From: Antilocapra americana
Taxonomy: Eukaryota; Chordata; Mammalia; Artiodactyla; Antilocapridae
Direction: 5' to 3'
Assembly (NCBI GenBank): GCA_007570785.1
Contig: ML662449.1
Coordinates: forward strand, 13,647,996 to 13,711,995
Length of the DNA: 64,000 bases
Part shown: one piece after another, positions 48,541 through 59,754 of the stretch
Numbering within the stretch: position 1 is the stretch's first letter
Layout of the letters: each line of letters begins with the position of its first letter
Translations under genes and position numbers: made by a program
Notes under the pieces: model-generated
Databases searched by the model: none
Told to the model about the DNA's origin: nothing
What the model saw: the letters and a program-made list of their open reading frames with translations, nothing else

Positions 48541-49039
48541 GTCTTTGGCCTTGTTTTCCTCACTATCTAAAGCTTCTCCAACTTTTCCTCTCTACTACTC
48601 TTCACAGTAAAGGAGTAGACTGCATATCTCTGACGACCTGGAAAGTGTATGATTCTGTGGAGATTTCATTGAAAAAAATTCCTTTAAGTATATATTAGAG
48701 AAGAAAATATACAATACAGAAAGACAGAAACTGCCACATACCTTGAGGAATAAACACAGCAAAGTCTGAAGAGCTCCTAGAACGTTTTTGATAAATCAGT
48801 CCATATTAACTGACTCACCTCTGATTTCTGTTATATTAATACTTTTCAACTGTCACTATACACTGAGCAACAGCTCACATCACTAGCCTTGGTTCATGTA
48901 TGTATCCCTCAGATCAGCTTGCAGCATCTGAGTGGAGATGCTCTCATGCATTCTCTGTAGTATTTAATTAGTATAGTTAGGTTCTAAACCCAGGGTTTAG
49001 GACAAAAATCTTTGGTGAGTGAGTGAGTAAATAAACGGT

Positions 49040-49205
49040 AAATCCATGGGCTTCAGAGTCTGAAGACTTGAGTTTAGGACTAGGCTAAATTGTTTTTGTG
49101 TGCTTTAGAGCTGGTCACTTAACCTCGCTGAGATGAAGAAATTATAATAAAAGTGGGAACACTTTAGGGAGGTTTCATAAGGATTAAATGTGTGCTGTAT
49201 GTTTA
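49040..49205 (-). mobile_element. MIR, antisense
   Basis: GGGCTTCAGAGTCTGAAGAC, GGTCACTTAACCTCGCTGAG, then TTTCATAAGGATTAAATGTG. Diverged. Confidence 0.6.
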
Positions 49206-49337
49206 ATCGTTCAGTTTTAGCTGATTTTCATATAGTCATAATGTAGAGGAAATATTGACATTTACTAAGCCATTTCCCAAGATGAAAAACTTTTTAGAAT
49301 TCTAAGGATCCCAATAATACAACTTATTAGTCCCTTG

Positions 49338-49555
49338 TGTGCTGTGCTTAGTCGCTCAGTTGTATCCAATTCTTTGCCTCTTTATGACCCCCTGGGGTGT
49401 AGCCTGCCATGCTCTGTCCATGGGGATTCTCCAGGCAAGAATACTGGAATGGGTTACTATACCCTCCTCCAGAGGATATTCCCAACAAAGGAATCAAGCC
49501 CAAGTCTCCCACACTGCAGGCAGATTCTTTACCACCTGAGCCACCAGGGAAAGAG
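49338..49555 (-). mobile_element. Bov-tA-type SINE, antisense
   Basis: GTGCTTAGTCGCTCAGTTGT, TTCTCCAGGCAAGAATACTG, and CCACCTGAGCCACCAGGGAA at the head end. Confidence 0.93.
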
Positions 49556-49559
49556 GTAC

Positions 49560-49965
49560 TTGCTTTGATAACATTCTATATTCTTTAATAAAACTTTTCA
49601 AATATTATTTATGATTTATAAAGTTATTCATTGATCCATTGATATAATTTAATTTCAAGAGGCAGGTGAAGCAAGATCTTACAATGAACGTATCATTTTG
49701 TCTAGCTAAGTAACTTCAGAAAGAAAACTGTAATAAATTTCAATAAAATACAACATCTGTTTAATTGATCTAAGTATGAAGGCACAAAATCATCTTCATA
49801 ATGGAATACATTTCACAACGTATAAAGTACTGTCTTATATACTCATCCACCCCATTTCATCTTACAAATTTTTAATTTGCTGAAAAAGTGAATAAGCAGG
49901 TAACTCTCAATGTTCCTAAAGGCACCTCCCTTCTGCATCAGAATTCTAAATCAGTAGGTCCAAGT
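49560..49965. other. Intronic sequence, nothing recognised
   Basis: AT-rich spacer between two SINEs. Confidence 0.5.
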
Positions 49966-49969
49966 TGGT

Positions 49970-50190
49970 CTTCCCTGATGGTCCAGACAGTAAAGAATTT
50001 GCCTGTACGGCAGGAAACCTGGGTTCAATCCCTGGGTCAGGAAGATCACCTGGAGAATAGAATGGCTACCTAGTCCAGTATTCTTGCCTAGAGAATTCCA
50101 CGGAGAGAGGAGCTTGTCAGACTACAGTCCATGAACTTGCAAAGAGTCAGACATGACTTAGCGACTAACACTTTCACTTTTACTTTTAGG
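49970..50190 (+). mobile_element. Bov-tA-type SINE
   Basis: TTCCCTGATGGTCCAGACAG head, AGAATTTGCCTGTACGGCAG, tail CATGACTTAGCGACTAACAC and CACTTTTACTTTTAGG. Confidence 0.92.
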
Positions 50191-50536
50191 TACAAGTTAG
50201 AACACAGGTATCTGATTTGTTAAAAAAGAACATGGATGATTCAAGGCAGGAATACTTAAAGACTAACATAACAACATCAACAGTTCTTTCAGTTACCACT
50301 ATTATATACAACATAAACCATATAAATTGATAAGATTCACTACAACTATACAGTGAATTTTTAATTCTTTAATTATCATATAATTCGACTAAATGGTTAT
50401 AAATTACTACAACCCTAGAAAAATCAACCACTCTTTTTAAATTAGATACTCAAGAAAATAATCTATTGAACTACATGCTGTTCCCAAAGTAACCATGATC
50501 TCTCGTGGCTTGGCTGAATTTAATCTAGCCACCTAA

Positions 50537-50675
50537 AGTGAAGTCGCTCAGTCGTGTCTGACTCTTTGCAACCCCATGGACTGTAGCCTACCAGGCTCCT
50601 CGGTCCATGGGATTTTCCAGGCATGAATACTGGAGTGGGTTGCCATTTCCTTCTCCAAAGCACTCTCCAAATTTC
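50537..50675 (-). mobile_element. Bov-A-type SINE, antisense
   Basis: AAGTGAAGTCGCTCAGTCGT through GGTTGCCATTTCCTTCTCCA, a single BovA monomer. Confidence 0.93.
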
Positions 50676-51029
50676 CTGCAATTAACTATCAGAAGCACTT
50701 AATCTCTTATCTAAAATCTCTTATTTGGATTTTAAGAAGGCAATACAGTGTCTATGCCTATACTACAGTGTCCAGATTACAGCACATTCCCAGTGAGGTC
50801 TGACGCAGCACCCCATAATCAGATACACTGTTTGTACAGCAAAATGAATAAGTATTCACACTAAGTGGAATAAATACTACAAATTGTCTCACTTCAGATC
50901 ATGACAGGTTTTGCCATCAAATGAGTTTGAACCAAATTTCAAAAAAATAAACACTTAAATAAAGTCTTTAAGCAACAGAGATTTTGGATTTTGAGATTAC
51001 AAACAAAGGACTGTAAAAACTTTATCTTT

Positions 51030-51298
51030 GAAAAAATATAAATGAATGTACATGCAAAACAACAGACTTACAAATATAGAAAACAATAGCAGTTATCACT
51101 GGGGAAAGGAGGGGAAGGTTAGGGTTATGGTTAAGAGATAACAAACTACTATGTACAAAATAGATAAGCAACAAGGATACAGTTTAGCACTGGGTACTAT
51201 AACCATTATCGTGTAATAACTTCTAATAGAGTATTATCTGCAAAAAGACTGAATCACTATGCTATACACCAGAAATTAATACTGTAAATCAACTATAT
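51030..51298 (+). mobile_element. L1 3' end, sense
   Basis: AACCATTATCGTGTAATAAC, GAATCACTATGCTATACACC and AGAAATTAATACTGTAAATC are the sense end of artiodactyl L1. The next base begins an antisense SINE. Confidence 0.85.
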
Positions 51299-51525
51299 GA
51301 AAGTGAAAGTGTTACTTGCTCAGTCGTGTTTGACTCTTTGTGACCCCATGGACTGTGTATAGCCTGCCAGGCTCCTCTGTCCATGGAATTTTCCAAGCAA
51401 AAATACTGGAGTGGGTAGCCATTCCCTTCACCAGAGGATCTTCCTGACCCAGGGATCGAACCCAAGTCTCCTATATTGCAGGCAGATTCTTTACCATCTA
51501 AGCCTAAGGCTTAAGAGAAGCCCTG
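51299..51525 (-). mobile_element. Bov-tA-type SINE, antisense
   Basis: GAAAGTGAAAGTGTTACTTG, TTTGACTCTTTGTGACCCCA, GACCCAGGGATCGAACCCAA, and head AAGGCTTAAGAGAAGCCC. It sits exactly at the tail of the L1 at 51030-51298. Confidence 0.93.
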
Positions 51526-51982
51526 CTTCACTTGAAATTTAATAACCTTATCTTTTAGGTTTCAACTTATAAATAACCCTCAATAGAAAGCTTCCCCTCA
51601 TTAATACTGGGTTAATACTCTTGTGCACATTTAAACCCTATACTCACTTCTATCATAATGGTTGCCTATTTATTTCCACAACCCTCGCCCCCACCCCAGA
51701 CTATAGGATACTTTGAGTCAAGAGCCACATATTTTTCATTATTATACTCTCAAAAACTAGCAAATATCTGTAACATGGTATCCATTTAATAATAGTTAGT
51801 GAATGAACAAGCAATTATGAGTACCAAGACTTTAATCCAGTCAAGTTTTATATTGCTCTACTAGCTTGATCTGTAAAGTATGATTAACATCAATAAAGAT
51901 AAATCTCTACATGTTGAACTGGAACAAAAACCAGAAAATCTAATAAAAAAGAATACTCAATAGCATACATATATAATACACA

Positions 51983-52180
51983 TGTTGCTTAGTTGCTAAG
52001 TTGTGTCTGACTTTTTGCAACCCCCTGAACTATAGCACACCAGCCTCTTCTGTCTGTCCATGGCATTTCCCAGGCAAGAATACTGGAATGGGTTTCCATT
52101 TCCTTCTCCAGGGGATCTTCCTAGCCCAAGGATAGAATTGCTATCTCCTGCACTGCAGGTGTATTCTTTACCACTTAACC
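51983..52180 (-). mobile_element. Bov-tA-type SINE, antisense arm of an inverted pair
   Basis: GTTGCTTAGTTGCTAAGTTG, GGCATTTCCCAGGCAAGAAT, CCTGCACTGCAGGTGTATTC. Head end near 52180. Confidence 0.92.
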
Positions 52181-52181
52181 T

Positions 52182-52320
52182 CAGGAAGATACCCTGGAGG
52201 AGGGAATGTCAACCTACTCCAGCATTCTTACCTGGAGAATCCCATGGACAGAGGAGCCTGGCAGGCTACAGTCCATAGAGTGGCACAGAGTCAGATATGA
52301 CTGAAGTGACTTAGCACACC
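52182..52320 (+). mobile_element. Bov-tA-type SINE, 3' part, sense arm of an inverted pair
   Basis: TCAGGAAGATACCCTGGAGG to ATGACTGAAGTGACTTAGCA. It lacks the tRNA-like head and abuts the head of the antisense SINE at 51983-52180. Confidence 0.9.
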
Positions 52321-52648
52321 GAATGGCACAGGTAACAATATGAAAATAGTGCTTTGTTGCTGCTAAATAAAACTTTTCCTTAAATTTGTTAGCTAGGACA
52401 TTTTACACAGTAAATTACTACATGAAATAGACTGTTTAACATGAAGTAGTTTAATTACTATTTTAACACAGGGTTTTCCGGGCATTTACACATAGATAAA
52501 TACAGTACAGTGGACTTTAGGTGTTAATCCCTGTAAGGTCCCTTCCTGCGTCAGGAATTTTAGAATGGAGGATGTTAAAAACGTAACTTGCTTTCTCCTA
52601 ATGTAATTAAACTGACAACTTAAAAATGACAGACAAGGTGAAAATGGA

Positions 52649-52716
52649 TAACTAAATAAGTGTTTTAGCAAACAGGTAGTTAACTAAATAAGTGTTTTAG
52701 CAAACAGGTAGTTAAC
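52649..52716. repeat. Perfect 32-bp tandem duplication
   Basis: The unit TAACTAAATAAGTGTTTTAG continuing CAAACAGGTAGT fills 52649-52680 and 52681-52712 without a mismatch, with four bases of a third copy. Confidence 0.97.
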
Positions 52717-52819
52717 ACAAGAATTCTGGATTTTTGAGAATTCTGTCAGGCTCAAGGCATGTATGATCATTCTTGGGCATACCCTTCTTCATTTGAAGTG
52801 CACAAAATTGTCTCCATTA

Positions 52820-53131
52820 TTTTTGTATGGCTGTGCTGCGTCTTTGTTGCAAGGCATGAGTTCTTAGTTGCTGTCTGTGGGCTTTTTCTAGTTGCGGCAA
52901 GAGGGGGAAACTCTTTAGTTGTGGTACTTGGGCTTCTCACTACAGTGGATTCTCCTGTATGGAGCACAGGCTCTAGGGTGCATGGGCTTCAGTAGTTATG
53001 GCTCACAGTAGTTGTGCCACCTGGACTTAGTTGCCCTGCAGCACGTGGGATCTTAGTTCTCAGACCGGGATCTAACCTGTGTCCCCTACACTGACTGGCA
53101 GACTCTTTACTACTGGATCACAAGGCAAGTC
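52820..53131 (-). mobile_element. CHR-type tRNA SINE, antisense, long form
   Basis: TGGCTGTGCTGCGTCTTTGT, GCACAGGCTCTAGGGTGCAT, TAGTTGTGCCACCTGGACTT, and head CTACTGGATCACAAGGCAAG. The short frames on both strands here are repeat-derived. Confidence 0.9.
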
Positions 53132-53880
53132 CCCATTATGTTCTTTTAAAGGAGATTAAATTTTTCTCCAGAAACACAATCTGAGATATTTCCAAGATGG
53201 AACAACATACTAAATATTTAATCTAAGGAAAATGAAGGAGAAAAAAAAATGTGTGTGTGTGTATGTATAGACTTTCTGAAATTTAACCCCAACAAGAGTG
53301 AGCTGACTGACAAAGCTTCATTTAACTACTAGATATATTTAGAATACTCTACCTAATCTACATAGTCAGTCACCATACACATAATCACATATAACAGAAA
53401 GTTGATGGGATAATTAAAAGATCAAGAAAGGCTGTCTAAACTATGTCTAAGCTTTCTATTCCAAATGCAGGAGTTTAATTCTAAGGAGGTTGGAGGAAAA
53501 GCTCTATTGTTTCTAATATCAAGTTAAACACTTTTTGTATGAAAACAAGAATACATACTATTATTTCTCAAGGAAAAAAATAATTAATTTGGAACCTTAG
53601 GCTTATCAGGTCAGAAAGATGATCTATAATAAAGTTTACAAAAATTAAAAACAATTTTTTGTAGATTGATAATCTTTTCTAACATGCCAATAACTTTTAG
53701 CAAGTTTCCAAACTGATATTATTCAAAAGTAGACTTTATTCTTTATAAAAGAAATGATACAATATCTAAGGTTAAATAATCTGATTCTTAAAAAGTAGGG
53801 ATGAAATTAGTTTGTCAAAGTAGTGAAGATTACTGAAGCTGGGAGATGGGTACATAGAGGTTTATTACTCCTTCTACATC
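53132..53880. other. Intronic sequence, nothing recognised
   Basis: Contains a (GT)n run at about 53251-53265. Otherwise unique-looking AT-rich DNA. Confidence 0.5.
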
Positions 53881-53885
53881 TTTTA

Positions 53886-54912
53886 TTTTTTTTTACACTG
53901 AAGTATAGTTAACTTGCTTCCCTAGTGGCTCAATGGTAAAGAATCCGCCTGCCAATGCAGAAGATACAAGTTCAGTCCCTGGGTTGGGAAGATCCCTTGG
54001 AAAAGGAAATGGCAACCACTCTAGTATTCTTGCCTAGGAAATCCCATGGCCTGAGGAGCCTGGCAGGCTACCGTCCATGGGGTCACAAAAGAGTCAACCA
54101 TGGGGTCACAAAAGAGTCAGACATGACTTAGTGACTAAACAACAACACAGTTAATTAACAATGTTCATTTACAATGTTCTGTTAGTTTCTGGTGTACAGC
54201 AAAGTGATTCAGATACATATAGAGAAACATACCTACATATGCCCTTTTTCATATTCTTTTCCATTATAATTTATTAAAAGATATTGGATATATTTCCTAT
54301 GCTATACAGTAAGACTTTGTTGTTTATCTATTTCAGATATAGTACTTTATACCTGCTAATCCCAAATTCCCAATGTATCCCTTCCCTCCCCCTTTCCCCT
54401 CTGGTAATTGAAGTTTGTTTTGTTCTGTTTTTCAGTGTCTGTGAGTCTTCTTCTGTTTTGTAAATAAGTTCATTTGTACCATTTTTTAGATTCCACATAT
54501 AAGTGATATCACATGATATTTGTTTCTGACTTACTCATTATGATAATCTCTAGGTCCGTCTATGTTGCTAGGAGTGAAAAACTGGCAGTATTTCATTCTT
54601 TTTTATGGCTGAGTAGTATTCTATTGTCATATATACACCATATCTCCTTTACCCATTCATTTGTCAGTGGACATTTTGGTTGCTTCCATGTCTTGGTTAT
54701 TATAAACAGTGTTGCTGTAATCACTGTGGTGAATGAATCTGTTTGAACTACAAGTTTTCTCTGGATATGTGCCCAGGTGGATCATATGGCAACACAATTT
54801 TCAGTTTTTTAAGAAACCTCTATACTATTCTCCACAGCAGCTGCACCAATTTACATTCTCACCAATAATGTAGGAGACTCCTCCTTTTGTGTCTGTCTGA
54901 AACAATCTTAAA
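53886..54912 (-). mobile_element. L1 3' end, antisense, split by a SINE
   Basis: TTTACACTGAAGTATAGTTA, then after the SINE TTTCTGGTGTACAGCAAAGT, GCTATACAGTAAGACTTTGT, GGCTGAGTAGTATTCTATTG and TCCACAGCAGCTGCACCAAT. Better preserved than the L1s at 9000-16000. Confidence 0.93.
53918..54150 (+). mobile_element. Bov-tA-type SINE with internal duplication, inside L1
   Basis: Head TGCTTCCCTAGTGGCTCAAT, tail GTGACTAAACAACAACA. The segment CCATGGGGTCACAAAAGAGT occurs twice in tandem (about 54075-54119). AGTTAACT and AGTTAATTAAC flank the insert. Confidence 0.93.
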
Positions 54913-54961
54913 TTACCAAGTTGAAATTAAAAAAAAAATAAAATTAGGTTGATTAGATTTA

Positions 54962-55152
54962 TGCTTCCCTGGTGGCTCAGCTGGTAAAAAATCTGCCTGC
55001 AGCGCAGGAGACCTGGGTTCGACCTCTGGGTTGGGAAGATTCCCTGGAGAAGGGAACGTCTACCCACTTCAGTATTCTGCCCTGGAGAACTCCATGGACT
55101 GTATAGTCCATGGGGCTGCAAAGACTCGAACACGACTGAGCAGCTTTCACTT
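54962..55152 (+). mobile_element. Bov-tA-type SINE
   Basis: GCTTCCCTGGTGGCTCAGCT, GTTCGACCTCTGGGTTGGGA, tail CGAACACGACTGAGCAGCTT. GATTTAT flanks both sides. Confidence 0.94.
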
Positions 55153-55159
55153 CACTCAC

Positions 55160-57010
55160 TGGATTTATCCAAACTGCTAGATTTGTACAAAGGAAAAGAT
55201 CATCAGAGGTCCTCCATATACTGCTTTAAAATTTCTGGACTATTTAGAAATCCAAAAGGGTCTAAGACTCTGAGGTTATAAGAAAAGAACATGTTTGAGA
55301 AGTTTATACTAAAAGAATGGCCTAAAAGAGACCTAATAATATGGGGATTTTCCATTTATCATTCTTTAAATGTAAACTGGTTAGTGCTGTGTAGGACAAT
55401 AAACTCTCTCAGCAGGTAATCATTATGGCTAAGCATTTGTTTTTTCTCTTTTGAAAGAAAAACTAAAGGTAATGTATCAAAATATGGCTTTGTGAAATCA
55501 AGGAGATCAAGATACCAACTTGATATTAGAGGAAGACTCAAACTAAAATTTAATATAGTCAAAAACTCTGTAATTTTATACTGTTTGCACTATTATATCA
55601 TCTCATTCTTGGTGTTATCTTGTCAGGTGAGTTTGGTTGGGCAAGCAATCTCATTCAACACATCCAATAAAACAAATAAAACTGAGGACCATTTATAGTA
55701 CTGTCTTGTAATTAATATCCCATCCTATCCATTTAAAAGGCTTCTGGAAGTAGGATCAAATAAACGGCAATTAAAAAGACACCAAGGACTCTAGACTGTC
55801 CTTCTCACTGGTCACATGTAAAAACAGTAGCAAAGACCAGATATGTGGTCCCAAGAAAAACACATTTTAATACCCCACAGATCTCCTCTAAGGAGGACAT
55901 ACCACTTCCAGTTCATCTCTATGCCTATTATTAAATTTATTAGGTTAACAGATAAAAAACATAGAGGTCTATTGATGTGTAGTGGGGGGCTCAATCCTTG
56001 CTTTGGTTGGCTTGGGGATTTTTTGCTCTTCTTTTCAATGATCTCATCAAGAATAGATACTACCCTAAACTCACACGTGTCTCTCTTGCCTTTATCTGAT
56101 CTTTCTTTACTCTGCTTTGAATGTCTTTTTTGCATAACCTCATTTTTCCTTAAAAACCAAGCTTCATAGCTACTTCCTGCAGTAAGTCTTACTAGACTCT
56201 GCCATCCTTTTTTCTCATATTTCTTTCTTTATTTATATGACACTTTTACTAGATTATAAACTTTAGGAGGACAGGTTACTTTATTCTATCAAATAAGTCT
56301 TTAGTTTTTCAATGATTCACCAGTATTTCATATAGCAATAAGAAAGAAAAAAACACTACCAGTTATAATTGTAGGACAACAGAAATGTAAGGTGATTTCA
56401 ATTTCAGAGAAGCTAAAATGTGAGGGAAAAACATTCATCTCAGAATCGATGAAATTCTGCATGTTTTGACTCTGTATTTCAATATTAATAAAATATCTGG
56501 GCATATGGAACATGCATATTAAATGTTTGCAGAATGACAGGATAAATGAATGAATTCATCCCAGACTGGCGCTTTTCATCAGTATGCATTTTTTGATTCA
56601 TCCAAGAAACCAAAAGAATATAAAGAATAAAAATTTTTAGATTTTAAAAACTAAGACCTATGAATATATTTTGCAGACACTGGTTCTGATTTTAGTTGGA
56701 TAATGTAAAGCACCAGGAAGGAAAAAGTTTTTTCTAAATATAACTGTTATGGCTTCATATTAAAAAAAAAAAAAAACAGAAAAAAACTCATAATGTCAAT
56801 TGCCTGGGTGAATAAATATTATTATATTATGGTAGATAAAACAGAAATATGTTTTTTGTAGTATCCATTCTTGATAATGTGCACCAATAAGAGGGAAATG
56901 AATTGTAAATAACAAAGGATAATTTAAAATTCATTCATAACTATTTTTAAAGTATATTCATATTATAACTAACACAGACTATCAGACCCAGAGGTAGATA
57001 TTAATAACTA
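55160..57010. other. Intronic sequence, nothing recognised
   Basis: Open frames on opposite strands at 55812-56135 and 55843-56169 overlap. The minus one starts MQKRHSKQSKERSDKGKRDT but matches nothing I know and has no splice context. Confidence 0.45.
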
Positions 57011-57024
57011 ACTAGCACTTGTTA

Positions 57025-57232
57025 GTGGCTCAGATGTGAGTCTGCAGTGCAGGAGACCTGAGTTCAATCCCTGGGTTGGGAACATCTCCTGGAGGAGGGC
57101 ATGGCAACCCACTCCAGTATGCCTGCTCGGAGAATCCCCATGGACAGAGAAGCCTGGCGGGCTACAGTCCATGGGGTGGAAAAGAGTCGGACATGACTGA
57201 GTGACTAAGCACAGCACAGCACAGCACTTGTT
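57025..57232 (+). mobile_element. Bov-tA-type SINE with 11-bp target duplication
   Basis: TGGCTCAGATGTGAGTCTGC through CATGACTGAGTGACTAAGCA and an AGCAC repeat tail. AGCACTTGTTA at 57014-57024 is repeated exactly at 57233-57243. Confidence 0.95.
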
Positions 57233-57496
57233 AAGTAGCAGAAAACAAACTGGTTCTTAATCTTGGATTAAGTTTATAAAGGGAAGATGCTGGAAGTAAA
57301 AAATCTGAAGACTTTAGAAAGATGAAAATATTTTAAAGTTGCCTTGTCATTCCTTGAGATAATGGTGAAATCTAGATACTACTAAGAGGTATAAGTGGTA
57401 TAAAGGAGTAGAAAATATAAAATCCTACAATAATAAATTTAGAAACCTATCTTCCTTTCCTTTATATTTTTCTATGTCCTCTAAAATAACATTATG

Positions 57497-57660
57497 AAAA
57501 TAGTTCCTCTTTACTGAGCTCGCTGCTTTACATACATTATTTCTAATCTTCAATAACCTATAGAGTAGATATTAACACTACCATTTTATACCTGAGTACA
57601 CTGAAGCTGTAAAAGATTAAATAACTTGTTCAAGGTCACAAAGCTAGCAGTGGTAAAATC
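57497..57660 (+). mobile_element. MIR SINE, sense
   Basis: GAGCTCGCTGCTTTACATAC, CCATTTTATACCTGAGTACA and AACTTGTTCAAGGTCACAAA in MIR order. Confidence 0.85.
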
Positions 57661-58069
57661 ACCTCTAAAGTTTCGACTTATGTATAAGTAGCTTTTTGGT
57701 CCAAAGAAGAAAGCTTGGCAAACAACTGTGAAATCTTCTCTGTGTCCAGAAAAAAAAGAAAAAAGAAAATGAAGGCAGCATTATCTCAACTTAACACAAA
57801 GAGGTAGGAAGGTTGCCTTGAGAAAAAAATATGCAGAATTCTGGTGACTGATCAATTCTGGAATTCCATTTTGTAATATCTAACAGCAGTTAAGTAATTA
57901 ATCTCAATAACTTTAAGACTGAATAGGTACAATAATTAAAGACTACCTTTACTAACCTAATACATATATACTTCACAAGTTTATCACTAAAGAAAGTAGA
58001 TTTAAAACTTCTCTATGATTCTACAACTTCAAGTTATTTATTTTCATTTTGCCACTATGGGAAATCATT

Positions 58070-58305
58070 ATTGCAAAGGAGTTAAGGGCAAAGGCCATGA
58101 AGAAAGACAAGACTGGATAAAATCCTGACTTCTTAGATATATAACCTTAAGCAAATTACTTAACCTCTCTAAGACTCACTTTCTTTATCTGTAAAATAAG
58201 GTTATTAGTATCTGACTCAGAGGGTTACCACAGTGAGTAAATGACATAATGTGCATGTAGCATTTCACACAGTACCTGATATATAGTAAGGGTCCAATAA
58301 ATTTG
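58070..58305 (-). mobile_element. MIR SINE, antisense
   Basis: AAATTACTTAACCTCTCTAA, TTCTTTATCTGTAAAATAAG, ACACAGTACCTGATATATAG and GGTCCAATAAATTTG are the reverse of MIR. Confidence 0.88.
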
Positions 58306-59580
58306 TTAGGGTAATATATTTTGAAGACTTTTATGTTTTATTGGGATATTTATACTAAGCAAAAACTTTAAATTTTAAAGATCGTGGGGTTTTGTGGGGT
58401 TTTAACACAAAGTACAAAGAAAATAAAGATTAAAATTTCATTTCTGAATGCTCTTTGGAGCATGCCTTCTCAGTGATACACCAATTTACCAAGAGACTTT
58501 CATAAAAAAATCCAAACTTTAAAAGAGAAAAAGACAGACTGTTAGTCCTTTGAAATTCACTAGGTCTTCTATATGTGATATGGAAACATATTTAAAACAT
58601 AAAGCAGAGCACAATATTGTAACAGGTCTCTGCAATGTGAACACAACTGTTTCACTTAGAACAGAGTCAATTTCCTCATCCACCACTGAGGGGAGCTGTA
58701 ATCTAGGAAAAGGTTCATACAGCTTCACAAGGTTATTTTTCAACTTTCTCAAACCTTAATATATTGATTTAATACACTCTTATTAAAATACCTTTTAAAC
58801 TAACTTGACAAGTACACCTAAACTCTCTTTTGGAGGTGTTACAAGAAATAATAAAGCTTATTATCTCTATGGAACTATAGCAGTGGAATCTCTATTCTGT
58901 GCTTTTTCTTTTTAGCACTTATTTAACATACTACATATGTTAACATATATTTAACATACATTACATATTTATATTATCTAACACAGTATATATTTTACAC
59001 ACATTAATTTTTATTCTTTCTCTCTTACACACACACATACACACAAACAGAAACTCCATGAGGAAGAGATTTTTTTTTTTCTACTTTATATACTACTTTA
59101 TTTCCAGCACCTGGAACAGTGTCCAACAGCACAAAATACATACTCAGTGAATTAACTGCTATTGAATGAATGAGTTATGGTTCATTTAATTTGAAAGCTT
59201 CAGATATATTGTAAGATGATGTCAAATAAAGTGAACTGCTACTGCCTGAAAAATGTAATATCTACTTACCACGAATTTAGGTTTAAAAGAAAGTGTCTAA
59301 GAACAATTTTTTAATCCTATAGATGAGTATACAGAGATCCCATGAGAAAGTCTTAGTATACATTTATAGCAGAATATCTCTTAAATGATTTGAATGTCAC
59401 AGAGAATTGGTCAAAGGGAAAAATTATGAACATTAATACACAAACATTTTAATTTTATTTAATACATATTAATGTGTTTCATTCACCAGTTTTCATGGCC
59501 TCTTCTTAGATGATAAATTTCGTTGATCACCCATTTTCTCATATAATCAACAGTTATACTGTATCATTATTGTATTTTCA
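58306..59580. other. Intronic sequence with short simple repeats
   Basis: A (CA)n-like run at 59026-59048 and a possible L2/MIR tail near 59105-59180 (CACCTGGAACAGTGTCCAAC, TTGAATGAATGAG). Frames at 58519-58752 and 58550-58759 overlap on opposite strands and look like chance. Confidence 0.45.
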
Positions 59581-59582
59581 AT

Positions 59583-59754
59583 CATTTATTTTAATTAATT
59601 TTTATTATAGTTGCTTTACAATGTTGTTAGTTTCTGCTGTACAGCAAAGTGAATCAGCTATACATATACATACATACACTCTTTTTGGATTTCCTTCCCA
59701 ACTAGGTCACCTCAGAGCACTGAGTAGAGTTCTCCACACTACAGAGTAGGTTCT
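59583..59754 (-). mobile_element. L1 3' end, antisense, outer layer of the nest (left)
   Basis: TTTATTATAGTTGCTTTACA, CTGCTGTACAGCAAAGTGAA and GAGCACTGAGTAGAGTTCTC lead to TAGGTTCT at 59747-59754, where BovB begins. The L1 resumes in register at 63761. Confidence 0.92.

Noticed and set aside
55812..56169. Overlapping opposite-strand frames of about 107 codons
   Set aside because: No recognised family, no splice context, mutual overlap; most likely chance.
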